A DNA stretch of 64,000 nucleotides from Cacajao melanocephalus (taxonomy: Eukaryota; Chordata; Mammalia; Primates; Pitheciidae). The notes below the pieces were generated by a model that ran no database searches, was not told the DNA's origin, and saw only the letters and a program-made list of their open reading frames with translations. Numbering within the stretch: position 1 is the stretch's first letter; the number at the start of each line of letters is the position of its first letter. Positions 49,545 through 63,210 of the stretch are shown here, in pieces. The stretch is from the NCBI GenBank assembly GCA_963573385.1, contig CAUYLG010034966.1, positions 1 through 64,000 on the forward strand. The letters are read 5' to 3'. The translations under genes were made by a program, and so were the position numbers.

Positions 49545-50270
49545 AAAACTTGGAGACGCAATTCAAACCAGAAGAATACAAATGAAACGAGCAAACAAAT
49601 AAAACGGGATCTGCCCATCAGCTATCAAAACAGGTGTATTTTTAAAACAATATTTTTAAACGATAACATACAGAGTATAGGGAACATTCTCATACCTTAT
49701 TGGTGTAAGTAAACTTTAGCATAATCTTCCTGGAGGGTGGTTGGTATAAAACAATATTTATATCATTTGACCTGATAATTCTACTTCTTTATCTAAGGAA
49801 ACAATCAGATATACACCAAATAAAAAGGTATACCAAGATTATTCACCATAACAGCAAATACTAGAAGCAAGGTTCAACAAAGGAATGTTTATTCCATCCA
49901 TGCAATGAAATTGTATCTAGCCACTGAAAATCAAGTTGAAGAAATATATTTAGAAGCATGGGAACATGTTTACCATATTTGTTCAATGAAAAAAAATAAG
50001 CTAAATATCTGTTCTACATTTTATCTCAGTTTTATTTTAAAAATGAATTTTATAATACAGAAAAGAATCTATATAAATCAATATAGATTTGTTTATACAA
50101 ATAATGATTGCTACTCATATAATAAAAGTTCGATTTTGTACTCATGTATGTATATGAAACAAATAAATACACTTTTATATCTAGGTGGTAGAAACGCTGG
50201 TGATTTTATATTTTATTTGTGCTGCAGAATTTTATGAAATTCTTACTATTTATGTGTATCACTTTTAATT
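49545..50270 (+). mobile_element. L1 3' segment (ORF2 end and 3' UTR, old L1M type)
   Basis: 'cctggagggtggttggtata', 'gacctgataattctacttct', 'ttatctaaggaaacaatcag', 'agattattcaccataacagc', 'ccatccatgcaatgaaattg' and 'gtttaccatatttgttcaat' are in L1 order. A 110-codon frame at 49905-50237 lies here and is AT-driven. Confidence 0.78.
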
Positions 50271-50739
50271 AGAAAAAAATGCAACAAATACTATTTTAAT
50301 AGCCCTTGATGTCACTTTCCTCCTTATCTCATATTACTTTCCAAGCTATTACCTTTCTCTCAAGTTGGAAATTAAGAAAGCCAGTAAATCACCAAGTTGA
50401 GGATCTAATGTGCACCTGACCTAAGGCACAAGTGCATCTCCAGAGTCTCTCTCTCTCTGGTGTAAGTTGTTGTTTAACCCGCACAATCGTGCTGACTACC
50501 TCCTCCACTTTTTTCTCCTTCCTCTCCTTTTCAGGAAATAGATGCCTATGCATAGAGTTTGGGATTTGGAGGCTCACAATCCTAAGCTAGAACCCCAACT
50601 CTGTGTCTTCCTTAACCTTGGGCTCAGTGTTGTAAATGGAGCATGGGCTTGGAAAGAACTTTGAGAGTTTACATGCAAGAAAAGGGCTTGTGATGTAGGC
50701 GACCTAGGGTATTTGGGTTTTCTTCTTTCACTAGTGGAC
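50271..50739. other. Unique stretch with an isolated strong acceptor-like site
   Basis: A branch-point match 'gctgac' (50491-50496) and an almost pure pyrimidine tract lead to 'ttttcag' ending at 50534. No strong donor follows within 150 bp; the best is 'catgg|gtatgt' near 50934. No protein motif follows. Confidence 0.45.
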
Positions 50740-50990
50740 CTAAAGGAAGCTTTTAAATCAGAAGAGCAATAAGACCTTAGCAAAGTGTAGCTTAGCTCAG
50801 CAGCAGTCTTGAAGAAAGACAGAAATAGGAGGAGGACTCTGGTAACTGCTGAATAGTTCAACAAAGAGGATGAGGAATGGAGCCAAGATGCCATGACTGA
50901 AGTGAAGATGTTGGATTCACACCATGAGCATGGGTATGTCTTCAAATGTGAAAGGAGAGAGAGAGGAGCTGGTGACCAGTCTTAGATTTT
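50740..50990 (+). mobile_element. Ancient interspersed repeat (shared with 53260 and 61215), unassigned
   Basis: The pattern 'aaaggaagcttttaaatcag', 'aagaggatgaggaatggagc' and 'actgaagtgaagatgttgg' resembles the segments at 53260-53560 and 61215-61450. It is too diverged to name. Confidence 0.4.
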
Positions 50991-51064
50991 TTGCTGAGGG
51001 AATTACTGGGGTTCAATCACTGTCAACCCACTATCCACTCACCTATCTTCTTTGCTTTTTAATT

Positions 51065-51305
51065 TACTGATTTATTCAATTTATTTTTAATTGACAAAAA
51101 TTTTACATATCTATCATGTAGAAGATTATGTTTTGATATATGTATAGATTGTGGAATGACTAAATCAAACTAATTAATACATACATTACCTCATATACTT
51201 ATTTTTGTGGTGAGAACACTTAAAATTGACTCAGCAGTTTTTAAGAATACAACGCACTGTTAGTAACGATGGTATTGCCGATTGGTTATACTCACCATGT
51301 TTACC
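51065..51305 (-). mobile_element. L1 3' UTR fragment, antisense
   Basis: 'ttatttttaattgacaaaaa', 'ttatgttttgatatatgtat', 'tacattacctcatatactta' and 'gtggtgagaacacttaaaat' are the reverse complement of an L1M/L1P-type 3' UTR. Confidence 0.8.
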
Positions 51306-51334
51306 TATATTTTTTTTAGTTACAGGACTCCAGT

Positions 51335-51735
51335 TTCTTTCAGGGCACCACAGATTTCCCAGCCTCTCCTGTAACTCAGGGGTGTCAATCAGATACACAT
51401 AGAGGTTGCTAGATGGGACTTCCAGGAGAGTTCCTTAAAAGAAAGTGGTGTGCATATTTGCTGCCCTCCTACTCCTTTCTTCTACATTCTAACTGGAAAC
51501 TGGATGCAATGGCCAGAGCTCCAAAAACCATCTTTAATCAAGAGATAATATTGTGGATGGAATCCATATTTTAGGGGTGATGAAATAGAAAAAATGGAAG
51601 TATCCTGGTTTCCCAAAGACCACTAAGCCTTTGTACTAGCCCTGGATTTCCTTTGTCCAAATGTCTTTCATATTAAAAATAAATCTCTGTCTGATTGAAC
51701 CAACTGTATTTGGGTTCTGTTAAGTGCTAATTTAG
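51335..51735 (+). mobile_element. Old LTR-like repeat, unassigned
   Basis: 'tctcctgtaactcaggggtg', 'gacttccaggagagttcctt', 'ggtttcccaaagaccactaa', 'aaaaataaatctctgtctga' and 'tgtatttgggttctgtta' resemble an old mammalian LTR with a polyadenylation signal. Confidence 0.5.
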
Positions 51736-51791
51736 TCATCATTAATTAATATGAAGAACACAGGGAGCAGGAAAAATTTAGGTGTAGGTAA

Positions 51792-51859
51792 ATTGAGTGG
51801 GATATTGTATTGTTTGTATTATTTTGTATTTGGGACACCTATACAGTATCCCACTCAAT
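51792..51859. repeat. Inverted repeat, 19-bp arms, 30-bp loop
   Basis: Left arm 'attgagtgggatattgtat' (51792-51810) and right arm 'atacagtatcccactcaat' (51841-51859) pair at 18 of 19 positions. No transposon explains it. I do not claim a known microRNA. Confidence 0.9.
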
Positions 51860-51944
51860 ATGTCCATAAAGCAGTTGGAAATATGAAGTACTGATTATAA
51901 TTACATTAGCAGGAAATGGTGTACGCAGAAGAAATAGTTTAACC

Positions 51945-52700
51945 TCTTAAGAGCAGCAACACTGAATAATAATCCTAAACATAAATGCCCCTAATAACAG
52001 AGCTTCAAAATACATGCAAAAACTGACAGAATTGCAAGGAGAAACAGACAAATCCACAATTATATTCAGAGATTTCAATAGTGCTCTTGATCATCCATAA
52101 AACAGGTAGACAAAAGTAATAAATAAGGGCATAGAAGACTTGAATAACTCAGTTAACTTGACCTAATATTAATAGAACACTCAACCCCAACTTCAGCAGA
52201 ATATACACTTTTCAAGTGCACGTAGAACATTTACCATGATAAATTATATTCTGAGCCTTAAAATAAGTCTCTAAGTCTCAGAACACAGTGGAATTAAATT
52301 AGAAATGAATATTGGAAAGATATTTGGAAAGTCTCCAAATATTTATAAATTAAATGACATACTTTTAAATAAGCCAAGGATCAAAGAAGAAAGAAAAGGA
52401 AGTATTTTGAACTAAATGAAAATAAAAATACATTTTAGAAATTGTGAGATGCAGCTAAAGCAGTATTTAAAGGAACATTTATGGCACTGAAGTGCCTATG
52501 TTAGAAAGAAGAAAGATCTGAAATCAAAGATCTCAGCTTCCTGCATAAGAAAAAAACAGCAAATGAAGCTCAAAATAGGTATAGGAAATGAAATAATAAA
52601 GATTAGAGAAGGAAGCAATAAAATGGAAAACAGAAAACAATAGGGAAAATCAATGAACTAAAAGCTTGTATTTTGAGACATTCATCGGTAAGATCTCAGA
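51945..52700 (+). mobile_element. L1 ORF2 fragment (endonuclease end to pre-RT), decayed
   Basis: 'cctaaacataaatgccccta', 'caattatattcagagatttc', 'tattctgagccttaaaataa', 'gtctccaaatatttataaat', 'tgagatgcagctaaagcagt' and 'gaaataataaagattagaga' follow ORF2 order. Many stops; no functional frame. Confidence 0.85.
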
Positions 52701-52789
52701 GGACATGATGTGTAATTAATGAAACAAGGAAAGTGTCTCTTCCTTAGTAAATGTTTCCCCAAACACTTAAAGTAGGCTTCCTTCTACTG

Positions 52790-52995
52790 TTATTCTCCCT
52801 TTATCTCCCCATTCTTTCATGTTATGTCATATTTTAATTCATCATTTTGCAGCTATTGGTTTAAGATTTGTCTCTCTTATATTCCAGAGTCCAGTAGGGC
52901 AAGAATCATATCTGGTTTTCTCAGCACTGGGCACCTAGCATGTATGACAGCTTTCATCATATAGTAGGTACCCAATAAATACTTAGTAAATCAAT
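52790..52995 (+). mobile_element. L2 3' end
   Basis: 'gagtccagtagggcaagaat', 'catatctggttttctcagca', 'tagtaggtacccaataaata' and 'cttagtaaatc' form an L2 tail. Confidence 0.65.
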
Positions 52996-53259
52996 TACAA
53001 GAGAGTAATTGCTCAATGGTGAGAGCTGAGATGATGATACTGATGAGCAAATATGTACGGAGAAAATAAGACAAAATGGAGAGGTAGCTTTTTTTCAGTT
53101 GTTTGAAGTGGGTAGTCAAAATGAAAGATATTATTCAAGAAGTGATAGTTAATTGTCCTTAAAATACAAATAGATATATGCAAGTAAGTGGCATGGGAAA
53201 TGGAAATTAATCTCATTAGAGGAAACAACAGAAGGAAAGGTAAAGAAGCATAAGAAAGA

Positions 53260-53560
53260 ATGGGTCGTTTGGTAATCTGTCAGTGCTTGGGCCTGGCTAG
53301 AGTACGGGATGCAGGAAGGGGAGAATAAGAGAAGATGCAGAGCAGGTGCAGACGGTGGATCATAGAGGATCTTCTTTGCCATGGTAAGAAGTTTGGACTC
53401 TATCCAGTAGGCCTTCAGAGTCTGAAAAACATTAAGAAAGGATTAGCCTGAGTAAATTTGTATTCTAGAAAGCTGATTTTGACAGTCTGCGGACAATAGA
53501 TTGGAAGAAAGCAGAAAATGTGGAAAGGAGAATAAGGTTTGATTAAAACATATCAGTGGA
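53260..53560 (+). mobile_element. Ancient interspersed repeat, unassigned
   Basis: 'ttctttgccatggtaagaag', 'tttggactctatccagtagg' and 'gaaagctgattttgacagtc' follow a familiar old repeat; related segments lie at 50740 and 61215. Name uncertain. Confidence 0.5.
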
Positions 53561-54304
53561 GCAAACAGAATCTGGTCACAGGTTGGATTGGGGAGTAGGT
53601 GCCATCAAGGAGAGGGGAGTCGAGGTTGACTCCCAATTATCCCACTTAGGCAACAGAGGAAATGGTGAGCAAATCAATGACATAAGGAAAGTAGAAGTGT
53701 TTGCAGGAAAAAAAAGATAATGAATACCCTTTGGGACATAAACAAATGCTTCTTTCCCCACTTTTGTGCTAACTACTTTCATTCTACCCAGTGGCACCTG
53801 TTAAGGAACACTGAACACGCCTGGATCAGGCACCTCCATCAAAACACACCTTCACAATGCCAGTCTAAGTGGAAGTGAAATAACTGGATAAATGACTTAG
53901 GCAACACATCCAGGTGTCATCACCCCCAAGTATCCATGGGCATTTCAACAAGGGCCTTGTTAAAAGGGCATATGAAGTGAAATTAGTTTGGCTTATAGGG
54001 GATACCCAACTATAACTGATTTTTTAAAGTTTTATTTGCACCAATATTTTTCTGTTGTAAATAAAAACCTAAAATAGAAACACGTGATAGCAGAAAAAAA
54101 ATTACATACCAAAATAGAGGGGAAAATTCTGTCTAGAATAATGACAATTTTAAGAGAAAAAGAAGAACTTCTAAGGTTGAAGCTATCAGGAACCGTGTAG
54201 TTTCCTCTTTTAAATCATATTCCTGAAATCAAAGAACAGAAGCCTACCACCCCACTTTCTATAGTAAATAAATTAACAGGATGTCTCCAAGCTTAAAATA
54301 CACC
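53561..54304. other. AT-rich unique stretch
   Basis: A minus-strand 73-codon frame only (53576-53797). No repeat recognised. Confidence 0.45.
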
Positions 54305-54495
54305 TCGGTTTACATCCCAGCACTGCCATTTCCTAACTCTGTGACCTTGGCCCTTTGTTTTATTGTGCCTCAGTTTCCTCATCTGCAAAATCATGATAAT
54401 TTCTACCACTTAAGAATCATTGAGAAGATTAAATCAGAGGTGATAGGTAAAGTACCTGACTTACAGTCTCAGTTAATGTTAGCTGCTTCTAGTAG
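54305..54495 (+). mobile_element. MIR
   Basis: 'catcccagcactgccatttc', 'ctaactctgtgaccttggcc', 'gcctcagtttcctcatctgc', 'aaaatcatgataatttctac' and 'tgagaagattaaatcagagg' follow MIR order closely. A 98-codon frame over it is chance. Confidence 0.88.
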
Positions 54496-55507
54496 TAATA
54501 AGAACGTTTCTAGGGAACATTTGTGTATTTACATGATTTACTGTATCTGCATGCTTAATTTCCTCATGTCATCATAGGCTGACGATGGGCACAATTATTT
54601 GTGCCATCCTCAAAGAGCCTGGAGACAAGGCGGGATCCTGAGCAAACCATGCAATCCCTAAGGAGCAGGAAGTAAGCAATGAGAAAGTAAATAGAATCAA
54701 ACACCATGTACACAGCCGCACAAAGCTCACAATGCCTTTGGTGAACCCTATAAAGGAAAAACAATAATGACAGTGAAGCAACAATTATGACAATTAAGTT
54801 TAATGGAGAAAATTAAGTCAACTTAAATAAATGAGCATTCTTTAGACATCTTGCTGACTTCTTCCACTTACTATTCTTAGGATTCAAAAGAGCAAAACAA
54901 ACATTCAACCTCAAAGACTTCCGACAGAAGATTTAGGGAGAAGCCATCAAAGCTGAAGATGTAGCTTTAGTGTGCTTAGACTCCTTTCTGACCGGTACAG
55001 AGCTCAGGATGTGGAGGAAAGGGGATAGGTCAAGAAATGGGTCCTGGGTGTTCACGTGGGGTCTCCAGGCAGTGGCCAGGCATCTATTAATGGCCGCACT
55101 GTGTTTTCACACCTGGGAGAGCTGAATAATGAATTGAAATATGGAGGCCTCTAACAATTACAGTGGGATTCCCACTAGGGTAACAACAGCTCCTGACTCT
55201 CACTTTCTCTTTCTTAGCAAGTTTTCTCCTGAAGCACTTTTTCCCTTGAGAGCACCAGATGAAGCACAGGAGGAAGGTTTGATGTTTACACTCAGAGAAA
55301 AAGTTCACCAAGGCTGACCTATTCAAGATAACAACCAAGCTTTTGTTGGATAGGGCTTAAGGGATTATGGAGAAATATATGAAATTTAATACATATAAAA
55401 GGAGAAAAACAGTATCTATAACCTTCAGCACTTCCACATCCCATGTCTATAGAGTCCTGCAAGTGTTTGAAAACAGTGAAATTGGATATCTAGCTATTCA
55501 GGAGAGC
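54496..55507. other. Unique stretch
   Basis: Frames up to 83 codons (55087-55338, minus) without domains. No repeat recognised. Confidence 0.45.
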
Positions 55508-55755
55508 AGAGGTTGGTGGTTAGAAGCAAGGATTCTGATTGCCTGGGTCCAAATCATAGCTCTGCCACTCACCTAGGTGTGTGATCTTTGTCACGTTGCT
55601 TAACTTTTCTGTACTTTCATTTCTTAACCTGCAAAATGGGAATAATTGTAGAACCTGCCTTATAAGGGTGGTTAGATAATAAAATTATGTTAGCCAAGTT
55701 ATCTTACACTTAGAGCAATTCTTGACACATACAGAGCACTCAGTAAATGTTAATA
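55508..55755 (+). mobile_element. MIR, nearly full length
   Basis: Complete MIR order: 'tgattgcctgggtccaaatc', 'agctctgccactcacctagg', 'gtgatctttgtcacgttgct', 'cctgcaaaatgggaataatt', 'gagcaattcttgacacatac' and 'agagcactcagtaaatgtta'. Confidence 0.9.
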
Positions 55756-57376
55756 CACAACTGTGCCTGCCTTTGTAACTTCATAGTCAACCATCAATGG
55801 TTCCATCCTCTTACTACTTAAGGCTATCATTTCACAGGAGTTTCTGAAAGCATATACTTTTCTCTATTTTTATTATTGTTTCCTTGGTAGGGAGGGGGAG
55901 TCTTTTAAACCCAACTCATCAAACAGATTATATATTGATCTATAAAATTTGAGATTTCGGCATGTTTACTTCTAATTATTTGAATGCAAATGATCTCCTA
56001 CCCAACCCAAGGATTTTCTAAAAATGCTTCGGCCAAGTCGACTTTCTCTTAACTGTGACTCCTAGCCTTGATCTTGAGCTTTTACACACATGATGTCTAA
56101 CTATTGGGACAACTCTCCTATTTCATGCAGCATTAAGAGCCAATGTCACTTGAATGTTTTCTTGTTTCTGCATGGTCAGAGTCATTTGAACAAAAATTAT
56201 TGGCAACCTGGGTTAAAGGATGGTTGATTAGCAAACAAGCCTTGGAAGTGAAAGACAGGGGATTCTCGAGAGAGTTAGAGACATCTCCAGAGATACCTGA
56301 TTACATTCCAGGGTTGTAAACCTAGGGACCTTTCTCTCCTCCCCCAGAGAGGATTGTCACCTTCTCAAGCAACAACTATCCCCTTCCCACACCCCTGCCT
56401 CTATCCAGAGAAGATAGGTGGATGGGCCAGCAACTCCTAGATAAGCTCCAAGTTTCATCATTTCAAACCCTGCAAGGAAAGGTGCTCTGGGTGGCTCTCG
56501 ACACATCACCCTGGGGTGATGGGGCATAGGGAAGCCACACAAGTTGCTCTATGCGTAAATGGCCTGTTTCTTGATACAGAGATGTCTGTCTATATGCACT
56601 GTGAATCCCTACAGTGCAGATAGCCTGCCTGACATATATGTGCATGTGCTTATGTGCCTATCACTCAGTCAACTGCGGGAGGCTGACCTGTTAGCTTGCA
56701 GAGGGGTAATATGTCAGACACTCATGATTTCAGACTAACTTCCTATTCACCAACACCCATCCTTCTCCAAATTCGCTTTCTATATGAAGCCATCAGTGGA
56801 TACAATTATGAATTCCTCCAGGACTAGCTTTATTATTTAATCTGTTCCCAGAATTTAGTCCCCTTGCCGCTCTTAAAAAATAAAGCATAAACCCATAAAG
56901 AATTTTTTAAAGTACGCAATTAAAATGATAAAGCCAAAATCAAACACAAATATTAGAAGACTTAGCAGGCCACACTGGTGTTGGGCTAGATCTGGGTCCC
57001 TGCTTTGGGGTGACGTGGAGCGTGGACCAGGAGCCTCTTCCAGGCAGTGTAAGAGTCACGCAGGTCCCTGGAGCTCCTCCTACAGTCAGCTTCCCTCCCT
57101 CTGTTGTTCCCCTTCTTTTGTATGAGGTGGGGAGCAGGCGGAGCTCACATTCAGAATCCTCCGATATTTGTCAAATTGTAAAAGGCATTGTAAGAGAGCA
57201 TTGGCTTTATTATTTCATTTTTATTTTCCTCCTTAAAACCAGGGCCAAGGTGGCTGCCCCATCAGGGCCATAGGGTCACATGAGAAGAGATGACAGAGGG
57301 TAGGAGGGAGAGACCAGAGGACAGAGACATATTTTTTTCCACAAAAAATGACCTGTCTGCTGCTCTGTTTCCCCAG
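55756..57376. other. Unique stretch
   Basis: A perfect octamer ATGCAAAT lies at 55984-55991. The left half is AT-rich, and from about 56950 the sequence is GC-richer. No transposon recognised. Confidence 0.45.
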
Positions 57377-57485
57377 GTGTGAGCACAGATAGGCAGGTGA
57401 ATGAGTCGGGGAGGAAACAAGTGATGGATGTCCGGCTGGCCTTTGTCCCCCTACCTCCCAGTGGAGACAGACCCAGGGAAGGGAG
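57377..57485 (+). other. Candidate exon (splice-signal pair), unverified
   Basis: A tract 'gctgctctgtttccccag' ends at 57376 and the segment ends 'aagggag|gtgagt', a strong donor. One frame is open over the whole 109 bp, the other two have early stops. I recognise no protein in it. In GC-rich DNA such pairs also arise by chance. Confidence 0.22.
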
Positions 57486-59957
<2,472 letters not shown>

Positions 59958-60499
59958 TCTGTGGCTTCTTTGATCTCATGCTCTCTTCACGTCTCCTGCA
60001 TGATTAGCGCCTCATTCTCAGCACATCTTCTCTGTTTTCACTTTACTGTGGGCTTACTTTGCAGCCAGGGTTAATATTTGAAGCCTGCTGATGTCAGGGT
60101 ATCTCCCCTAGCTTCTCATGCCGGCATTCTCGCAGGTGAGGCTCTCTCACCTTGCTCACCTGGACTTCAGTGCTGTGGGTGCCTGGCCGCTCCCTCTCTT
60201 CACCCCAGCCATGGCAATCACCAGGCCAGGAGCTGCCCCTCCATTGGAGCTCTGATCCCTTAGCACCAATGTGTCTCTCCCCAGCTACAGAAATACAGGT
60301 TCCTCATCTTCACCCCAGACCCTGTGGAGCACACAGCTCCTTGCTGCCTTCCAGCTCTATCCCACCCCAATTTCCCCCAGCCAGACAGACTGCTCAGCCT
60401 TTCCCCGACATGAGCACTGAGCCTTTGCTCCCTCTGTGTCTCTGTATTTAGTGCTCTCTCCCTGGCTCCCCTTGTTATGATCCTGTGATTTTTTAGTTC
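59958..60499. other. Unique, pyrimidine-rich stretch
   Basis: C/T-rich sequence with 60-99 codon plus-strand frames (60078-60451) and no motif. A diverged L2 is possible but not supported. Confidence 0.4.
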
Positions 60500-60640
60500 T
60501 GAATAAGCACTAGAGGCACCCAGGGGATTTTTTTAAACAGGTGCATGCCCCACATCAAGTCTGTTCAGCTGAAGCAATACCTCTGGTCGGGATGGGGACA
60601 GAAGTGAGATTCATAAAAACATTCCCTGGTGATCTTAGGC
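60500..60640. mobile_element. MER5-like non-autonomous hAT element
   Basis: 'aggcacccaggggatttttt' and 'aaacattccctggtgatctt' are the two near-palindromic halves, with 'atacctctggtcgggatggg' between. Outer ends are decayed. Confidence 0.6.
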
Positions 60641-61214
60641 TCAGCCAGTGGAGACCCATTGCTAGAAGCCTTTCAGGGGCACTTCCGGGCACTCTCTCTC
60701 CACTGAGCCTGCCCAGAACCTCACCCACTGCCATATAGTCCCATGTGATTTGGGTTTTCTTGGCCAATGGACACAGCTGTGTTATCTCCTTTTCACCTTC
60801 CCGTGGTCAGTATTAGACTCTGTCTGAGTCTTGTCAGATTCCTGCAGTTGGACTGCAACCTGCTTTCAGGCAGGGGCTTGTTCTCAGCTCTGTACCTGTG
60901 ATTCCAACACAGGCTGCGGCCAGGGGCAGGTCCCCGAAACTCCTGTGCCATCAAGCACAAAGACTGGATCCGTCTGCATACCATGGGGGCGGCTCCCTAA
61001 CGTGATCTGCAGGGCTTATTTCCCATCCACTGTCTCCTCTCAGGTGTCAGTGAAAAGCATTGCCAAGCTTCATTTCCATCGAGGTGATCACTGAACATGT
61101 TCCCTCTGCACAAGCATACAGCACAATGCACAGCAGCAACAGTGATCCCCCAAATTAGAACACTTGGTAAGGTATCTCTGAGGGCAAAGGCGGAGAGCCT
61201 GACATAGACCTGGA
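60641..61214. other. Unique stretch
   Basis: A plus-strand 87-codon frame (60831-61094) lies here with no motif. No repeat recognised. Confidence 0.45.
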
Positions 61215-61450
61215 AGAGCTCAGTAATCTGGAGGAATGGGTGTGAGCAGAAGAGATACAGTTTTCCGTAAGCAGAGACAAGACCATGGAGGGCTTGGCAC
61301 TATTTTAGGAATTCCAGCCTTTATTCTGAATCCCCTCTGGAGCTGTGGAAGGAGGCTCAGTTGTGAATTTTAGGAGAGGCCTCGAGGAATACTCAGAGAA
61401 TGATGTTGACAGCTGGGGGACAGCGAGGAAGCTGTTGCAGGCATCCACGG
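61215..61450 (+). mobile_element. Ancient interspersed repeat, unassigned
   Basis: 'agaccatggagggcttggca', 'cagcctttattctgaatccc' and 'agcgaggaagctgttgcagg' resemble the old repeat at 53260-53560 (gene-free, diverged). Confidence 0.5.
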
Positions 61451-61889
61451 GGAAAGCAATTGGCCTGAACTGGGAGAGTGGCCGAGAAACAGAAGCAAGC
61501 TGATTCTCAGGACCCGCTTGCGTCCGTCAAGAGCAGGGAGACTGCGTCGGCTTCCAGTCCTTTGTCCTGGTCAGCTGTCTAGACGATGAAGGCATTCACG
61601 GAGGGCGATGGGCTGGACGACAAGCAGACCCTGCTAAGTGGTTCACCTTTCATGCCCATGGGACGTCCGGCCGCAGACACCAGAGGCAATCAGAGCCAGA
61701 GGGCTAGAGCTCAGGGCCAGGTTGTGGATTTGGATTTAGATCTGCGAGCCATGACCTATGGGGTGTCCTGGAGCCACAGAAGAGGATGTGCCCACCCCGG
61801 GGAGAGGGCAGGGAAGAAAGACAGAAGCTGAGGGTCAAGCTGAGGGAGCACCAATGTCACAGGAACAGGTGTTCAGAAAGAAATTGCTC
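61451..61889. other. Unique stretch
   Basis: An 81-codon plus-strand frame (61586-61831) has several CpGs but no domain and no splice context I trust. Confidence 0.45.
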
Positions 61890-62299
61890 TGTGACTCTTT
61901 GCAGCTCAGTGAGGAAGACTATTCAGGGGCACCTCTATAAAGTCAAAGATTGCTGTAAAAGGGTCTTGCAGTGCCAGAGAGAGATTGGGCTCAACTCCAA
62001 ATACAGCCTGTGCAAGTGGGGATTTATAGCCAACGAGCAGGGTTGGGTCAGTGGATGGAAAATGGCTGAGGAGACATTGGGGTCAGGCAGATTCTGGCTA
62101 AACTGACCTCGAAGGATTCTTGCTAAAGCCAGGTCAGGGTGATCAGACAACTCCTGGGAATGGTGAAGGATGAGGAGCCCAGTCAGGTATGGAAGGTGAT
62201 CATGGGTCAAAGGTGGAAGGCTCTGGCTAAGCTAGCCTAGCAGTGTTCTTTGTTAAAGCTGGATTTTATGAGGAAGTGCACAGATGGGCTTAGGAAAAG
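61890..62299 (+). mobile_element. Possible old LTR-like repeat with internal duplicated block
   Basis: 'gtcttgcagtgccagagaga', 'ctccaaatacagcctgtgca' and 'agtggggatttatagccaac' look like a repeat I have met, but I cannot name it. Two diverged copies of a 40-bp block begin 'ctggctaaactgacct' (62094) and 'ctggctaagctagcct' (62223), 129 bp apart. Confidence 0.4.
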
Positions 62300-63064
62300 G
62301 CCTGGGAACCTGGCTCAAGCTTGGCCGAGCCAAGAATCTCTGTCCCAAGAGACTGAGGAGGAGCAAACAGAAGGCACAAGAGCTGGACGGGGTGACGGGA
62401 AGAGGTACAGTCCCTGTGCTGGGCGCTGCCCCTACCTAGGCAGGCCCTGCCCAGGGTCACCAAGGGGGTTGGGGGTTAGCCAGGCTGGGCTGCCAGAAAG
62501 TCAGAGTGATGGAAAGTCCCGGCTAGTCTGCACCCGGCTCAGTTTCACAGCTGCAGCACGGCTTCCCACAGATCTCGGAAATCAGAAGCTAAGGAGGATG
62601 GTTCCTCTCCCTTCAACTCCAGCCAGGCGACAGCCACCTCTGTCAGGCTAGGGCTCTGTCAGCCACACTAGCCCTCAGCCCACTGAAATTTTTCAAGAGG
62701 AGATGGAGCCATTTGGTAATTAATTAGTCGTGTGTTTATCCTCTGCCCCCTCTCCCCTTGCCAGGCTATGGGAGTGTGAAGACAACAGCCCTATCCATTG
62801 TCCATTGATATGTGCTTTTCCTCGGCCGCTGACCCATAGACACTTGTGGAAGAAAGAAGCTGGGGAGGAAAGTGGTCAAGAGACAAAGAGAAGAGAAGGA
62901 AGACAGTGCCCTGAGTTTGTTCCACTCTCTGGAGTAACAAACTGCAGCGGCGAGCCTGGCCCAGGCTGCCCGTGTGGACGCACAGCAATGAGCAGAGCTG
63001 GGATCCACCGAAGGCCTCTCATCTTACTGCACCCTGATGTGCCCATCTGCTAGCAGCGGCCCTA
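62300..63064. other. Unique, moderately GC-rich stretch
   Basis: Opposed frames of 65-133 codons (62250-62651 plus; 62766-63008 minus) without domains. No repeat recognised. Confidence 0.45.
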
Positions 63065-63210
63065 CTAAGCATTGGCTGTGTACCAGACCCCACAATCATG
63101 CTTGGACCTGACATTCAGACTTCACCACAGCCCTGCCACTTCGGTCACATTCAGATCATTCTACAGAAAAATGAGCCTCTGAGAGCTTCACTTGCCCAGA
63201 ATACTCCTGG
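63065..63210 (+). mobile_element. MIR
   Basis: 'ctaagcattggctgtgtacc', 'acttcaccacagccctgcca', 'tctacagaaaaatgagcctc' and 'tgagagcttcacttgcccag' follow MIR order. Confidence 0.75.
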
